In this document: one piece after another, positions 1-6,103 of the stretch
How the letters are laid out: each line of letters starts with the position of its first letter
How positions within the stretch are numbered: the first letter of the stretch is position 1
Assembly (NCBI GenBank): GCA_025464925.1
Contig: JAODMS010000212.1
Location: 1-9,048 of the forward strand
Reading direction: 5' to 3'
Source: Arthrobacter sp.
GTDB taxonomy: Bacteria; Actinomycetota; Actinomycetes; Actinomycetales; Micrococcaceae
Length of the DNA: 9,048 bases
Notes under the pieces: generated by a model
The model's database searches: none
Seen by the model: only the letters and a program-made list of their open reading frames with translations
Told to the model about the DNA's origin: nothing
Made by a program: the position numbers and the translations under genes

Positions 1-971
1 CCGGTGAGGCCCAGCGGGGAGCCGATGGCGACGGCGGTATCCCCGACGTTCAGCTTGCCCGAGTCACCCAGCGTTGCCGGCACCAGCCCCGAGGGATTGT
101 CCATCTTGACGACCGCGAGGTCCGACAGCGGATCGGTACCGACGATCTTCGCTGAGTAGACCCTTCCGTCACTGGTGCGGACCTCAATCGCGGCATTGGC
201 CGCGCTGCCGTCGAGGGTGACGACGTGAGTGTTGGTGAGAACGTGGCCCTCCGCATCGAGCACGATCCCGGAGCCGGTGCCCCCGTCGCTGCCGCTGGTG
301 GCCTTGATGGTCACCACGCTTGGTGAGGCCTTCACGGCGGCGGCGGTGATGGCGTTGACATCATCCTTGTTGTTCACGATCACCGGGCCGGTCTGGCTGC
401 TGGTGCTGCTCAGCGAGGTGGTGGACCGGTCCGCCAGCAGCGCGCTGCTGCCGGCGACCACGCCGCCACCGACCAAGCCGGCCGCGAGGATGCTGGCCAC
501 CAGAGTCGGGACGCCGAACGCTGCCTTGCGCTTGGGGGCGTTGGCAGGGTTGCTCGCATAGCCAGGGCCGGGCGGATAGGAAGGACCCGACGGCGGCTGG
601 TTGCCGGCATAGGCGCCGTACTGTTGGCCGTGCTGGGATTGGCCGTACTGGGGGGGATTGCCGCCCTGCCCGTACGCCTGATACGCCGGCGCCGGTCCGT
701 GACCGAACTGCCCCGTCTCCGGGACGCCGAACTGCTGTGTCTCCGCCGCCGGGTGCCGCTGTGTCGCCGCGGCGGCCTGACCATAGGCCGGCTGGTGCTG
801 CGGGTAGACCGGGCGCGGCGGGGCGTTCTCGGCACGGTCAAGTGGGAGGGTGTCATTCTCGTGCGCCGCTTCCGGGGCGTGGGCGGCCTGGGGCTGCTCC
901 GAAGCATCCTCGTGCTGCCTTGCCGGCTCCCGATTCTCTGGTGACACACCCGGCACTGGGTTCTCAGTCAT
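1..971 (-). CDS. HtrA/DegP-like membrane-anchored trypsin-like serine protease, C-terminus cut off by window edge
   Basis: This is an open frame from ATG at 971-969 to the left edge, giving 323 codons with no stop. Residues 1-150 are a cytoplasmic leader rich in Pro, Gln, Tyr and Gly. A basic PKRK stretch comes next, then a single transmembrane helix at about 152-179, so the catalytic domain faces outside. The protease domain shows SVVTIKA, GTGSGIVLD, the catalytic His in TNTHVV (H249) and the catalytic Asp in DPLSDLAVVK (D284), then GDTAVAIGSPLGLT. The expected catalytic Ser (GNSGG) and PDZ domain lie beyond the window. HtrA proteases degrade misfolded exported proteins. The start is supported by a GAGAGGAAG ribosome site about 5 bases upstream. 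The gene is transcribed divergently from the TPM gene. The family call is firm; the exact HtrA subtype is not determinable here. Confidence 0.93.
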   Translation of the reverse strand, partial: MTENPVPGVSPENREPARQHEDASEQPQAAHAPEAAHENDTLPLDRAENAPPRPVYPQHQPAYGQAAAATQRHPAAETQQFGVPETGQFGHGPAPAYQAYGQGGNPPQYGQSQHGQQYGAYAGNQPPSGPSYPPGPGYASNPANAPKRKAAFGVPTLVASILAAGLVGGGVVAGSSALLADRSTTSLSSTSSQTGPVIVNNKDDVNAITAAAVKASPSVVTIKATSGSDGGTGSGIVLDAEGHVLTNTHVVTLDGSAANAAIEVRTSDGRVYSAKIVGTDPLSDLAVVKMDNPSGLVPATLGDSGKLNVGDTAVAIGSPLGLT

Positions 972-1020
972 AAGACTTCCTCTCATCCTCGTCTGCCATT
1001 AACTATGGACGCTCTGACTG

Positions 1021-1051
1021 ATACTAGAGCGGACAGTTGCTGGGAGGTTCC
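1021..1051 (-). promoter_or_regulatory. Candidate promoter of the HtrA-like protease gene
   Basis: On the minus strand TAGTAT (1026-1021) is a good -10 box about 50 bases before the start codon. No consensus -35 box sits at 17 bases. GGAACC (1051-1046), which resembles the -35 box of ECF sigma factors of the SigE type, lies 19 bases away. No matching CGTT-type -10 box accompanies it, so ECF control is only a suggestion. Confidence 0.35.
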
Positions 1052-1128
1052 TGAACGGCGTCATGGGGGTCCGATGCTTGCCTATTTGTACGCTTCAGCG
1101 CGTTTCGCTGGTGGCATATTCCCGTCGG

Positions 1129-1157
1129 TGGACTGCCACTTGGGTGCACCATAGAAT
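1129..1157 (+). promoter_or_regulatory. Candidate sigma-70-type promoter of the TPM-domain gene
   Basis: TGGACT (1129-1134) and TAGAAT (1152-1157) are separated by exactly 17 bases. The predicted transcript start near 1164 gives a leader of about 100 bases that carries the palindrome at 1221-1244. This was found by eye; no expression data are available. Confidence 0.4.
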
Positions 1158-1220
1158 CAAATGGATGCCACAGCGACCTGCGGCTTTACATCTGCGTGGG
1201 GGCGCTGCTGCATTCTGGAA

Positions 1221-1244
1221 CGACTGGTTCGGCCGAACCGGTCG
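1221..1244. repeat. 24-bp near-perfect palindrome in the leader of the TPM gene
   Basis: The left half CGACTGGTTCGG (1221-1232) is followed directly by the right half CCGAACCGGTCG (1233-1244). All pairs are complementary except T1225/G1240, which would still be a wobble pair in RNA. It ends 23 bases before the start codon and 11 bases before the ribosome site. It could be an operator for a dimeric regulator or a leader hairpin. Confidence 0.55.
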
Positions 1245-1267
1245 CAGGAAGTGCTGAAGGGTTGCAC

Positions 1268-3298
1268 ATGCGGTCAATCTTGATACGTTTTCTCGCCATT
1301 CTGGGCCTCGCTGGGTTGCTGGCGCTTCCCGCCGCCCCAGCCCTCGCCGAGGACCCGGTGACTCTTGACCCTGTGACGAAAATCGTGGATACGGCCGGAG
1401 TCCTCGGCGACAGGAAACCTGAGGTCGAACAGGCAATTCAGAAACTCGGCACCGACCACGCCATGACCTTGCACGTCGTTTACGTGAAGAAATTCGAGAA
1501 CCCCTCCGACCGGGTTGCTTGGGCAGCGGAGGTTGCGAATAAAGCCGGCCTCGGCCCGAACGCCATGCTGCTGACTGCTGCCACCGAGACCCGCCAGTAC
1601 CAGCTGAGCAAGCCGGCCAACAGCAAAGTCACCGACGCCCAGCGGAACAACATCGTGAAGGAGGCGGTTGATCCGCAGCTTCGTAAGGGTGACTACGCAC
1701 AGGCCGCCATTGACACTGCCGCGGCAATAGGTGACGCAGCGGGCGGCGGGAAGGGCAACGTTCCCTCCGCGGATGGCGCCGGGAGCGCCGTGCTGGTCGG
1801 TGCCGGCGTCGTAGCCGCGGGCGGGGCGGGAGCGTACCTCTACTTCCGCAACCGCCGCAAGAAGGCTTCCGAGGGAGCCGGTGCGGGCTACGGACCCCAG
1901 GGGGCGGAACTGGACCCGCTGGCTTCGTTGAGCGTGGAGGAGCTGCGCCGGAAGAGCGGTTCGCTGCTGATCGAGGCCGATGACGCCATCAAGTCCAGCG
2001 AGCAGGAGCTCGGATTCGCCCAGGCACAGTACGGTGATTCAGCGGTCGGGAATTTCACGAAGGCGCTGCAGGAGGCCAAGGGCCACATGTCCGAGTCCTT
2101 CAAGCTGCAGCAGCAGCTAGACGACCACATCCCGGACACAGAGGAGCAGCAGCGGGCCTGGCTCGGCGAAATCATCCGCCGTTCCGAAGCCGCCCTCGCA
2201 TCCCTCCAGGAGCAGAAGGCGGACTTCGACTCGCTCCGGGAGCTGGAAAAGAACGCCCCGCAGGCCCTCGCCGCCGTCAGTGCGGGAGCAGCCGAGGCCG
2301 AGGCCAAGATTGCCAACGCCGAACGGTCACTGACCGAGCTGCGCGCCAAGTACGCCGACAGTGCCCTGGTGCAGGTCGCGGACAACATCAGCCAGGCCAA
2401 GGAACGGCTGGCGTTCGTTCGCAACGCCTCTGCCACGGCCCAGGAGAAGCTTGCCGGGGGTGATAGCAGCCTCGCTGCGGTCGCTGTACGCGCGGCGGAA
2501 GAAAGCCTGCACCAGACAAACGTGTTGATCGATGCCATCGCGAAGGTAGCCCGCAACCTCGACGAAGCACGCAGCGGACTGGAGTCCGCGGTCGCCGATA
2601 CCTCGCAGGACCTGGCGCAGGCCAAGGCCATGATCCAGTCGGGGGCCCACCGGGAGCTTGCCGGTCCTGTCGCCGCGGTGGAATCCGCGCTGGCCCAGGT
2701 CAGGGCCGAAATCCAGAGCGGCAAGATCGATCCCATCGCCACGCTGGAACGCGTGGAAAAGGCACATCAGTCGCTGGACCAGGCCCTGGCCGGAATCCGC
2801 GACCAGCAGGAACAGGCACACCGTGCCCAGGCCTCGCTGCAGCAGAGCATCATGTCAGCCCAGGCGCAGATCAGCGCGACGTCGGACTACATTACCGCGC
2901 GCCGCGGCGGCGTCGGCACCGAAGCCCGTACGCGACTGGCAGAGGCCCAGCGGAACCTGGATTATGCGCTGTCGATCTCCCGGAACGACCCCGTCACCGC
3001 GCTGCAGTATGCGCAGCAGGCGCACTCCCTGGCGGCACAGGCCGCACAGCAGGCCCAGTCCGACGTCGACCAGTTCGGCGACTACGCCAACCAGGGCTAT
3101 GGCCGCGGCGGGATGTTCGGCGGAGGCGGCGGCGGCGGCCTTGGCGGCGCCATCCTTGGCGGCATCCTGATCAACTCCATCTTCCACGGCGGCGGGGGCG
3201 GCGGCTGGGGCGGCGGCGGCTGGGGCGGCGGCGATTCCGGCGGCGGTGGCGACTTCGGCGGTGGCGACTTCGGCGGCGGCGACTCCGGGAGCTTCTGA
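1268..3298 (+). CDS. TPM-domain membrane protein with long coiled coil and Gly-rich tail
   Basis: This is a 676-residue protein. Residues 1-27 form a signal peptide ending in ALA|E. Residues 33-158 match a TPM domain (the YgcG/TLP18.3 fold), with DTAGVL near the start, the VVYV strand and NAMLLTAATETRQYQLS. A membrane helix at about 173-193 is followed by RNRRKK, a stop-transfer signal. The TPM domain is therefore predicted outside and everything after it in the cytoplasm. Residues 215-605 are almost continuous Ala/Gln/Glu-rich helix with coiled-coil character. Residues 610-676 are Gly-rich with GWGGG and DFGGG repeats. I chose ATG 1268 because GAAGGG lies 6 bases upstream and the signal peptide begins there; a GTG at 1196 is in frame but lacks support. 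The pspA gene follows 150 bases downstream on the same strand. The biochemical role is unknown. TPM domains elsewhere are linked to membrane-protein maintenance, and a plant member has reported phosphatase activity. A scaffold or stress-sensing partner of PspA is inference. Confidence 0.9.
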   Translation: MRSILIRFLAILGLAGLLALPAAPALAEDPVTLDPVTKIVDTAGVLGDRKPEVEQAIQKLGTDHAMTLHVVYVKKFENPSDRVAWAAEVANKAGLGPNAMLLTAATETRQYQLSKPANSKVTDAQRNNIVKEAVDPQLRKGDYAQAAIDTAAAIGDAAGGGKGNVPSADGAGSAVLVGAGVVAAGGAGAYLYFRNRRKKASEGAGAGYGPQGAELDPLASLSVEELRRKSGSLLIEADDAIKSSEQELGFAQAQYGDSAVGNFTKALQEAKGHMSESFKLQQQLDDHIPDTEEQQRAWLGEIIRRSEAALASLQEQKADFDSLRELEKNAPQALAAVSAGAAEAEAKIANAERSLTELRAKYADSALVQVADNISQAKERLAFVRNASATAQEKLAGGDSSLAAVAVRAAEESLHQTNVLIDAIAKVARNLDEARSGLESAVADTSQDLAQAKAMIQSGAHRELAGPVAAVESALAQVRAEIQSGKIDPIATLERVEKAHQSLDQALAGIRDQQEQAHRAQASLQQSIMSAQAQISATSDYITARRGGVGTEARTRLAEAQRNLDYALSISRNDPVTALQYAQQAHSLAAQAAQQAQSDVDQFGDYANQGYGRGGMFGGGGGGGLGGAILGGILINSIFHGGGGGGWGGGGWGGGDSGGGGDFGGGDFGGGDSGSF

Positions 3299-3448
3299 TT
3301 GGCCTTTTTGGCCGGCGAGGGGCCTTGCAGAATAGAAGGCCACGACAGACTAGGCGCCGGCGGGATTGCCCGACCGGCGGATAGAAGCGGTACATCATCT
3401 GTTCACTGAATTCAGTGGGAACCACTGAGCAGGACGAAAGGTAACACC
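3299..3448 (+). promoter_or_regulatory. Leader region of pspA with overlapping inverted repeats
   Basis: This 150-base gap holds short GGCC-type hairpins near the upstream stop: GGCC-T5-GGCC at 3301-3313, and GGCCTT/AAGGCC at 3321-3326 and 3336-3341. None has a U-tract, so read-through from the TPM gene into pspA is plausible. Near pspA lies the perfect palindrome CACTGAATTCAGTG (3404-3417). It overlaps a second inverted repeat, CAGTGG-GAA-CCACTG (3413-3427). A TTGCCC at 3366-3371 could be a -35 box, but no convincing -10 box follows at normal spacing. The pspA ribosome site GAAAGG lies 7 bases before the start. Confidence 0.45.
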
Positions 3449-4237
3449 ATGAAGCAGTCCATTTTCGGCCGCATGGCGCAGCTAGCGAAGGCCAACATCA
3501 ACTCCTTGCTGGACCAGGCCGAGGATCCGCAGAAGATGCTGGACCAGATGGTCCGGGACTACACGAACAACATTGCGGAGGCAGAGTCCGCCGTGGCCCA
3601 GACCATCGGCAACCTGCGCATGCTTCAGGATGACTACAACGAGGACGTCAAGAACGCCAAGGACTGGGGCAACAAGGCTCTCGCCGCTTCCCGCAAGGCT
3701 GACGAGTACCGCGCCAACGGCGACGCCGCCGACGCGCAGAAATTCGACAACCTCGCCAAGGTAGCCCTGCAGCGCCAGATCGCCTCGGAGAACGAGGCCC
3801 GGGCGTCCCAGCCCAGCATCGCCTCCCAGAGCGAGGTGGTGGACAAGCTCAAGCACGGGCTGGACCAGATGAAGGGCAAGCTCAACGAGCTCACCAGCAA
3901 ACGCAACGAGCTTGTGGCGCGGTCCAAGACCGCCGCGGCCCAGTCCCAGGTCCACGATGCCCTCAAGAGCATCGACTTCATGGACCCCACATCCGAGGTG
4001 GGCCGTTTCGAAGAGAAAATCCGCCGCGAGGAAGCCAAGGTCCGCGGGCAGCAGGAACTTGCCGCCTCAAGCCTGGACGCGCAGTTCAACTCGCTGGAGG
4101 ACCTCGGCGAGCAGACCGAAATCGAAGCACGCCTCGCGGCACTGAAATCAGGCGGCAGCCCCGCGGCCATCAGCGCAGGCGACCGCAGGGCGGCCGGCTC
4201 CCCCGTCGTCGAGGAAGCCGACTTCGACAAGCTCTAG
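3449..4237 (+). CDS. pspA: PspA/IM30 family membrane-stress protein
   Basis: This 262-residue protein is the usual size for PspA/IM30/LiaH. It begins with a short amphipathic helix (FGRMAQLAKANINSLL, about 6-21) and the family signature AEDPQKML (24-31). It is almost entirely charged helix thereafter, including RFEEKIRREEAK (186-197). It ends in a low-complexity Gly/Ser/Ala linker (234-252) and the acidic tail VEEADFDKL. There is no signal peptide or transmembrane helix. Family members are cytoplasmic ESCRT-III-like proteins that oligomerise on the inner membrane surface and limit proton leakage during envelope stress. Neither pspBC nor clgR homologues are visible here. The upstream neighbour is instead a coiled-coil TPM membrane protein, a plausible membrane recruiter (inference). 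The start is supported by GAAAGG 7 bases upstream. Confidence 0.95.
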   Translation: MKQSIFGRMAQLAKANINSLLDQAEDPQKMLDQMVRDYTNNIAEAESAVAQTIGNLRMLQDDYNEDVKNAKDWGNKALAASRKADEYRANGDAADAQKFDNLAKVALQRQIASENEARASQPSIASQSEVVDKLKHGLDQMKGKLNELTSKRNELVARSKTAAAQSQVHDALKSIDFMDPTSEVGRFEEKIRREEAKVRGQQELAASSLDAQFNSLEDLGEQTEIEARLAALKSGGSPAAISAGDRRAAGSPVVEEADFDKL

Positions 4238-4245
4238 CAACTTCC

Positions 4246-4321
4246 CCGGCGGCTTCCGCCGGTCCCCGAGGCCGGGCCACCTGGACGATCGAATCAAAGA
4301 ACGTTCCGGCAGCCCGGCCTC
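4246..4321 (+). terminator. Candidate terminator region after pspA (weak)
   Basis: A 7-bp GC hairpin, CCGGCGG-CTT-CCGCCGG (4246-4262), starts 8 bases after the pspA stop. A second structure pairs GAGGCCGGGC (4268-4277) with GCCCGGCCTC (4312-4321). These are 10 perfect pairs enclosing 34 bases that include the small palindrome GAACGTTC, and TTCT follows. Neither hairpin has a proper U-tract, so intrinsic termination is uncertain. The photolyase promoter lies just downstream, consistent with a transcript boundary here. Confidence 0.4.
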
Positions 4322-4335
4322 TTCTGTGCCGTGCT

Positions 4336-4365
4336 GTGTCATGCCTTCGGCTGCGCGTGTACCGT
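4336..4365 (+). promoter_or_regulatory. Candidate leaderless promoter of the photolyase gene
   Basis: GTGTCA (4336-4341) and TACCGT (4360-4365) are 18 bases apart. The -10 box ends 6 bases before the ATG at 4372, so transcription would start on the A of the start codon. No Shine-Dalgarno sequence precedes the ATG, which fits a leaderless mRNA. Such mRNAs are common in actinobacteria. Confidence 0.5.
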
Positions 4366-4371
4366 GGATCC

Positions 4372-5793
4372 ATGTCTTCGACCCTTGTCTGGCTCCGCGA
4401 TGACCTCCGCCTGGATGACAATCCGGCGCTGACTGCAGCAGCGGCGCTGGGAGTCCCCCTGACCGTTGTCTATGTGCTCGACGAAGGCTCACCGGGCGTG
4501 CGCCCCCTCGGCGGCGCGGCGAAGTGGTGGCTCCACCACTCGCTGCGGGAGCTAGCCGCCGCACTGGAGGCCGCCGGCTCGCGGCTGCTTCTCCGGCGTG
4601 GCCGGGCCGCTGAGGTCATCGTGGACCTCGCCGGCCAGACGGGCGCCACCAGCCTGCTCTGGAACCGCCGCTACGGAGGACCGGAGCGAGCCATGGACGC
4701 CCGTGTGGAGAGCTGGGCGGCCGAGCGCGGCGTCCGGGCAGAGAGCTTCCAAGCCAACCTCCTGTTCGAACCGTGGACGGTGCGCACCGGCGCCGGCGGC
4801 CCGTACAAGGTCTTTACACCGTTCTGGAAAGCGTGCCTTGACCGGACGGAACCGCGCCTGCCCCTCGATGCACCGCAGCGGCTGCCGGGCCCTGCTCCCG
4901 CCCTCGCCGGAGGGCTGCCTGCCAGCGATGCACTGGAGAGCTGGGGACTGCTCCCGCGCCGGCCGGACTGGAGTGCAGGACTCGCCGGGACCTGGACCCC
5001 GGGAGAGGCAGGCGCCCGCGCCCGCCTCGAGGACTTCCTCGACGGTCCGGCGGCCGAGTACGGCACCGGCAGAAACCTCCCCGGGATCGAAGGAACCAGC
5101 CGCCTGTCCCCCCATCTGCGCTTCGGCGAGATCAGCCCGTTCCAGATCTGGCACGCGTTGCGGGAGCGCTTTCCGCAACAGGCACCCGCCGACGTCGGGA
5201 TCTTCCGCTCCGAACTCGGCTGGCGGGAATTCTGCTGGCAACTGCTCTATCAGAACCCGTCCCTCGCCACCCGGAACTACCGGCCCGAATTCGACCGTTT
5301 CGGCTGGCAGACGCCCTCGGACGCCGAACTGGCGGCCTGGCGGCAGGGCCGCACCGGGTACCCGCTGGTGGACGCCGGCATGCGCCAGCTCTGGCAGACC
5401 GGCTGGATGCACAATCGTGTGCGGATGGCGGCTGCGTCCTTCCTCGTCAAAAACCTGCTCGCCGACTGGAGGCTGGGCGAGGCCTGGTTCTGGGACACCC
5501 TGGTGGACGCCGACGCCGCGAGCAACCCCGCGAACTGGCAGTGGGTGGCGGGCTCGGGCGCCGACGCGTCCCCCTACTTCCGCATCTTCAATCCCGTCAC
5601 CCAGAGCAAGAAGTTCGACGCCGAGGGCCGGTACCTTCGCCAGTACCTCCCCGAGCTGTCGGCGGTGGACGCGAGGTCGATTCATGAGCCGTGGAAGGCC
5701 GGTACCGCCCCGGACTACCCGGACCCGGTAGTCGGGCTTTCGGAGTCCCGGGCCCGGGCGCTCGAGACTTACCAGCAGCTCAAAGACGGCTGA
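4372..5793 (+). CDS. phr: Deoxyribodipyrimidine photolyase (class I CPD photolyase type)
   Basis: This 473-residue protein has full family length. It is predicted to repair UV-induced pyrimidine dimers using blue light and FAD. The N-terminal photolyase domain begins WLRDDLRLDDNPAL (7-20). The FAD-binding domain shows GTSRLSPHLRFGEIS (241-255), ELGWREFCW (281-289), GMRQLWQTGWMHNRVRM (336-352) and ASPYFRIFNP (399-408). By alignment from memory to the E. coli enzyme, the electron-transfer tryptophans are W389, W366 and W312. N385 matches the Asn near FAD N5, within SNPANWQW where E. coli has NNGGWQW. Cryptochromes of animal type are unlikely given this Asn and the prokaryotic context, but a (6-4) or CryB-like role is not excluded by motif reading alone. 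I chose ATG 4372 because the conserved domain starts there. An in-frame GTG at 4336 would add 12 unsupported residues and overlap the -35 box. Confidence 0.95.
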   Translation: MSSTLVWLRDDLRLDDNPALTAAAALGVPLTVVYVLDEGSPGVRPLGGAAKWWLHHSLRELAAALEAAGSRLLLRRGRAAEVIVDLAGQTGATSLLWNRRYGGPERAMDARVESWAAERGVRAESFQANLLFEPWTVRTGAGGPYKVFTPFWKACLDRTEPRLPLDAPQRLPGPAPALAGGLPASDALESWGLLPRRPDWSAGLAGTWTPGEAGARARLEDFLDGPAAEYGTGRNLPGIEGTSRLSPHLRFGEISPFQIWHALRERFPQQAPADVGIFRSELGWREFCWQLLYQNPSLATRNYRPEFDRFGWQTPSDAELAAWRQGRTGYPLVDAGMRQLWQTGWMHNRVRMAAASFLVKNLLADWRLGEAWFWDTLVDADAASNPANWQWVAGSGADASPYFRIFNPVTQSKKFDAEGRYLRQYLPELSAVDARSIHEPWKAGTAPDYPDPVVGLSESRARALETYQQLKDG

Positions 5794-5812
5794 GCCGCCG
5801 CCGGATCCGGCA

Positions 5813-5852
5813 AGCAGAAAGGCCCGGATCACCAGATCCGGGCCTTTCTGCT
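5813..5852. terminator. Bidirectional rho-independent terminator between photolyase and tRNA gene
   Basis: This is a perfect 18-bp inverted repeat (5813-5830 and 5835-5852) with an ACCA loop and core GGCCCGGATC/GATCCGGGCC. It is flanked by AGCAGAAA on the left and TTTCTGCT on the right. It lies 20 bases after the photolyase stop and just beyond the 3' end of the minus-strand tRNA. It can therefore end both converging transcripts. Confidence 0.9.
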
Positions 5853-5858
5853 ATTCCT

Positions 5859-5935
5859 TGGTTGCGGAGACAGGATTTGAACCTGTGACCTCTGGGTTAT
5901 GAGCCCAGCGAGCTACCGAACTGCTCCACCCCGCG
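5859..5935 (-). tRNA. Initiator tRNA-Met (fMet, anticodon CAT), copy 1
   Basis: The cloverleaf folds completely. The acceptor strand is CGCGGGG with partner CTCCGCA, the D stem is GAGC/GCTC, and the anticodon stem is CTGGG/CCCAG around loop CTCATAA. The T stem is ACAGG/CCTGT around TTCAAAT. Initiator hallmarks are the unpaired C1-A72 and three consecutive G-C pairs in the anticodon stem. This copy has a G6-U67 wobble in the acceptor stem. The bases after A73 (5862) read CCA (5861-5859), so CCA is encoded. The terminator at 5813-5852 follows directly. Confidence 0.96.
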
Positions 5936-5955
5936 TCGCAGTATCAACTCTACCT
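5861..5955 (-). repeat. 95-bp direct repeat, unit 1 (initiator tRNA plus leader)
   Basis: This unit recurs at 6104-6198, shifted by exactly 243 bases, with only two differences: A5868 versus G6111, and G5941 versus A6184. It covers the tRNA, its leader and the -10 box but not the outer promoter or the terminator. Confidence 0.9.
5947..5952 (-). promoter_or_regulatory. Candidate -10 box of initiator tRNA copy 1
   Basis: TAGAGT on the minus strand lies 11 bases before the mature 5' end of the tRNA. It is shared with copy 2, as is the following leader TTGATAYTGCGA. No clear -35 box is visible at standard spacing in this copy. Confidence 0.4.
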
Positions 5956-6060
5956 TACTTTGAGGGCGGCCCTGACCACCGCCCGCAGCCGCGGCCCTGG
6001 CGTCCGTTCCAACTTTCAGGGCCGGTGCCATGTGAGGCTGAGCCTGGTTGAGCTTAAAGC
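5956..6060. other. Spacer between the two initiator tRNA units
   Basis: About 105 GC-rich bases with no supportable gene. The part next to 5955 should hold upstream promoter elements of tRNA copy 1, but I see no consensus -35 box. Confidence 0.5.
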
Positions 6061-6098
6061 AGAAGGCCCGGACACTGTTTCCAGTATCCGGGCCTTCT
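6061..6098. terminator. Rho-independent terminator of initiator tRNA copy 2
   Basis: AGAAGGCCCGGA (6061-6072) pairs with TCCGGGCCTTCT (6087-6098). After one C-A mismatch the stem continues as ACTG/CAGT around a TTTC loop. On the minus strand the stem is followed by a T-rich tract ending in CTGCTTTAAG. It starts 6 bases beyond the 3' end of tRNA copy 2 and separates it from copy 1. Confidence 0.88.
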
Positions 6099-6103
6099 CT
6101 TTC

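Noticed and set aside
624..944. 106-codon plus-strand open frame opposite the protease leader
   Set aside because: It lies opposite the low-complexity N-terminus of the HtrA-like protein, which has a ribosome site, membrane helix and catalytic motifs supporting it instead.
1196..1267. Upstream GTG start adding 24 residues to the TPM protein
   Set aside because: It would bury the signal peptide behind a polar extension and run through the palindrome; ATG 1268 has a good ribosome site.
1888..2742. 284-codon open frame on the minus strand inside the TPM gene
   Set aside because: It is a shadow of the Ala/Gln/Glu-rich coiled coil, giving a Ser/Ala/Arg-rich product without family features or ribosome site.
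3119..3298. GGCGGC-rich tract as a DNA repeat or CRISPR-like array
   Set aside because: It is in-frame coding for the Gly-rich tail, with irregular units and no spacers.
3634..4230. 198-codon open frame opposite pspA
   Set aside because: Antisense shadow of a well-conserved coding region.
4552..5832. 426-codon open frame on the minus strand opposite the photolyase
   Set aside because: It is the complement of a clearly conserved enzyme. Long antisense open frames are expected in high-GC genes, and the Arg/Gly/Pro-rich translation matches no family I know.
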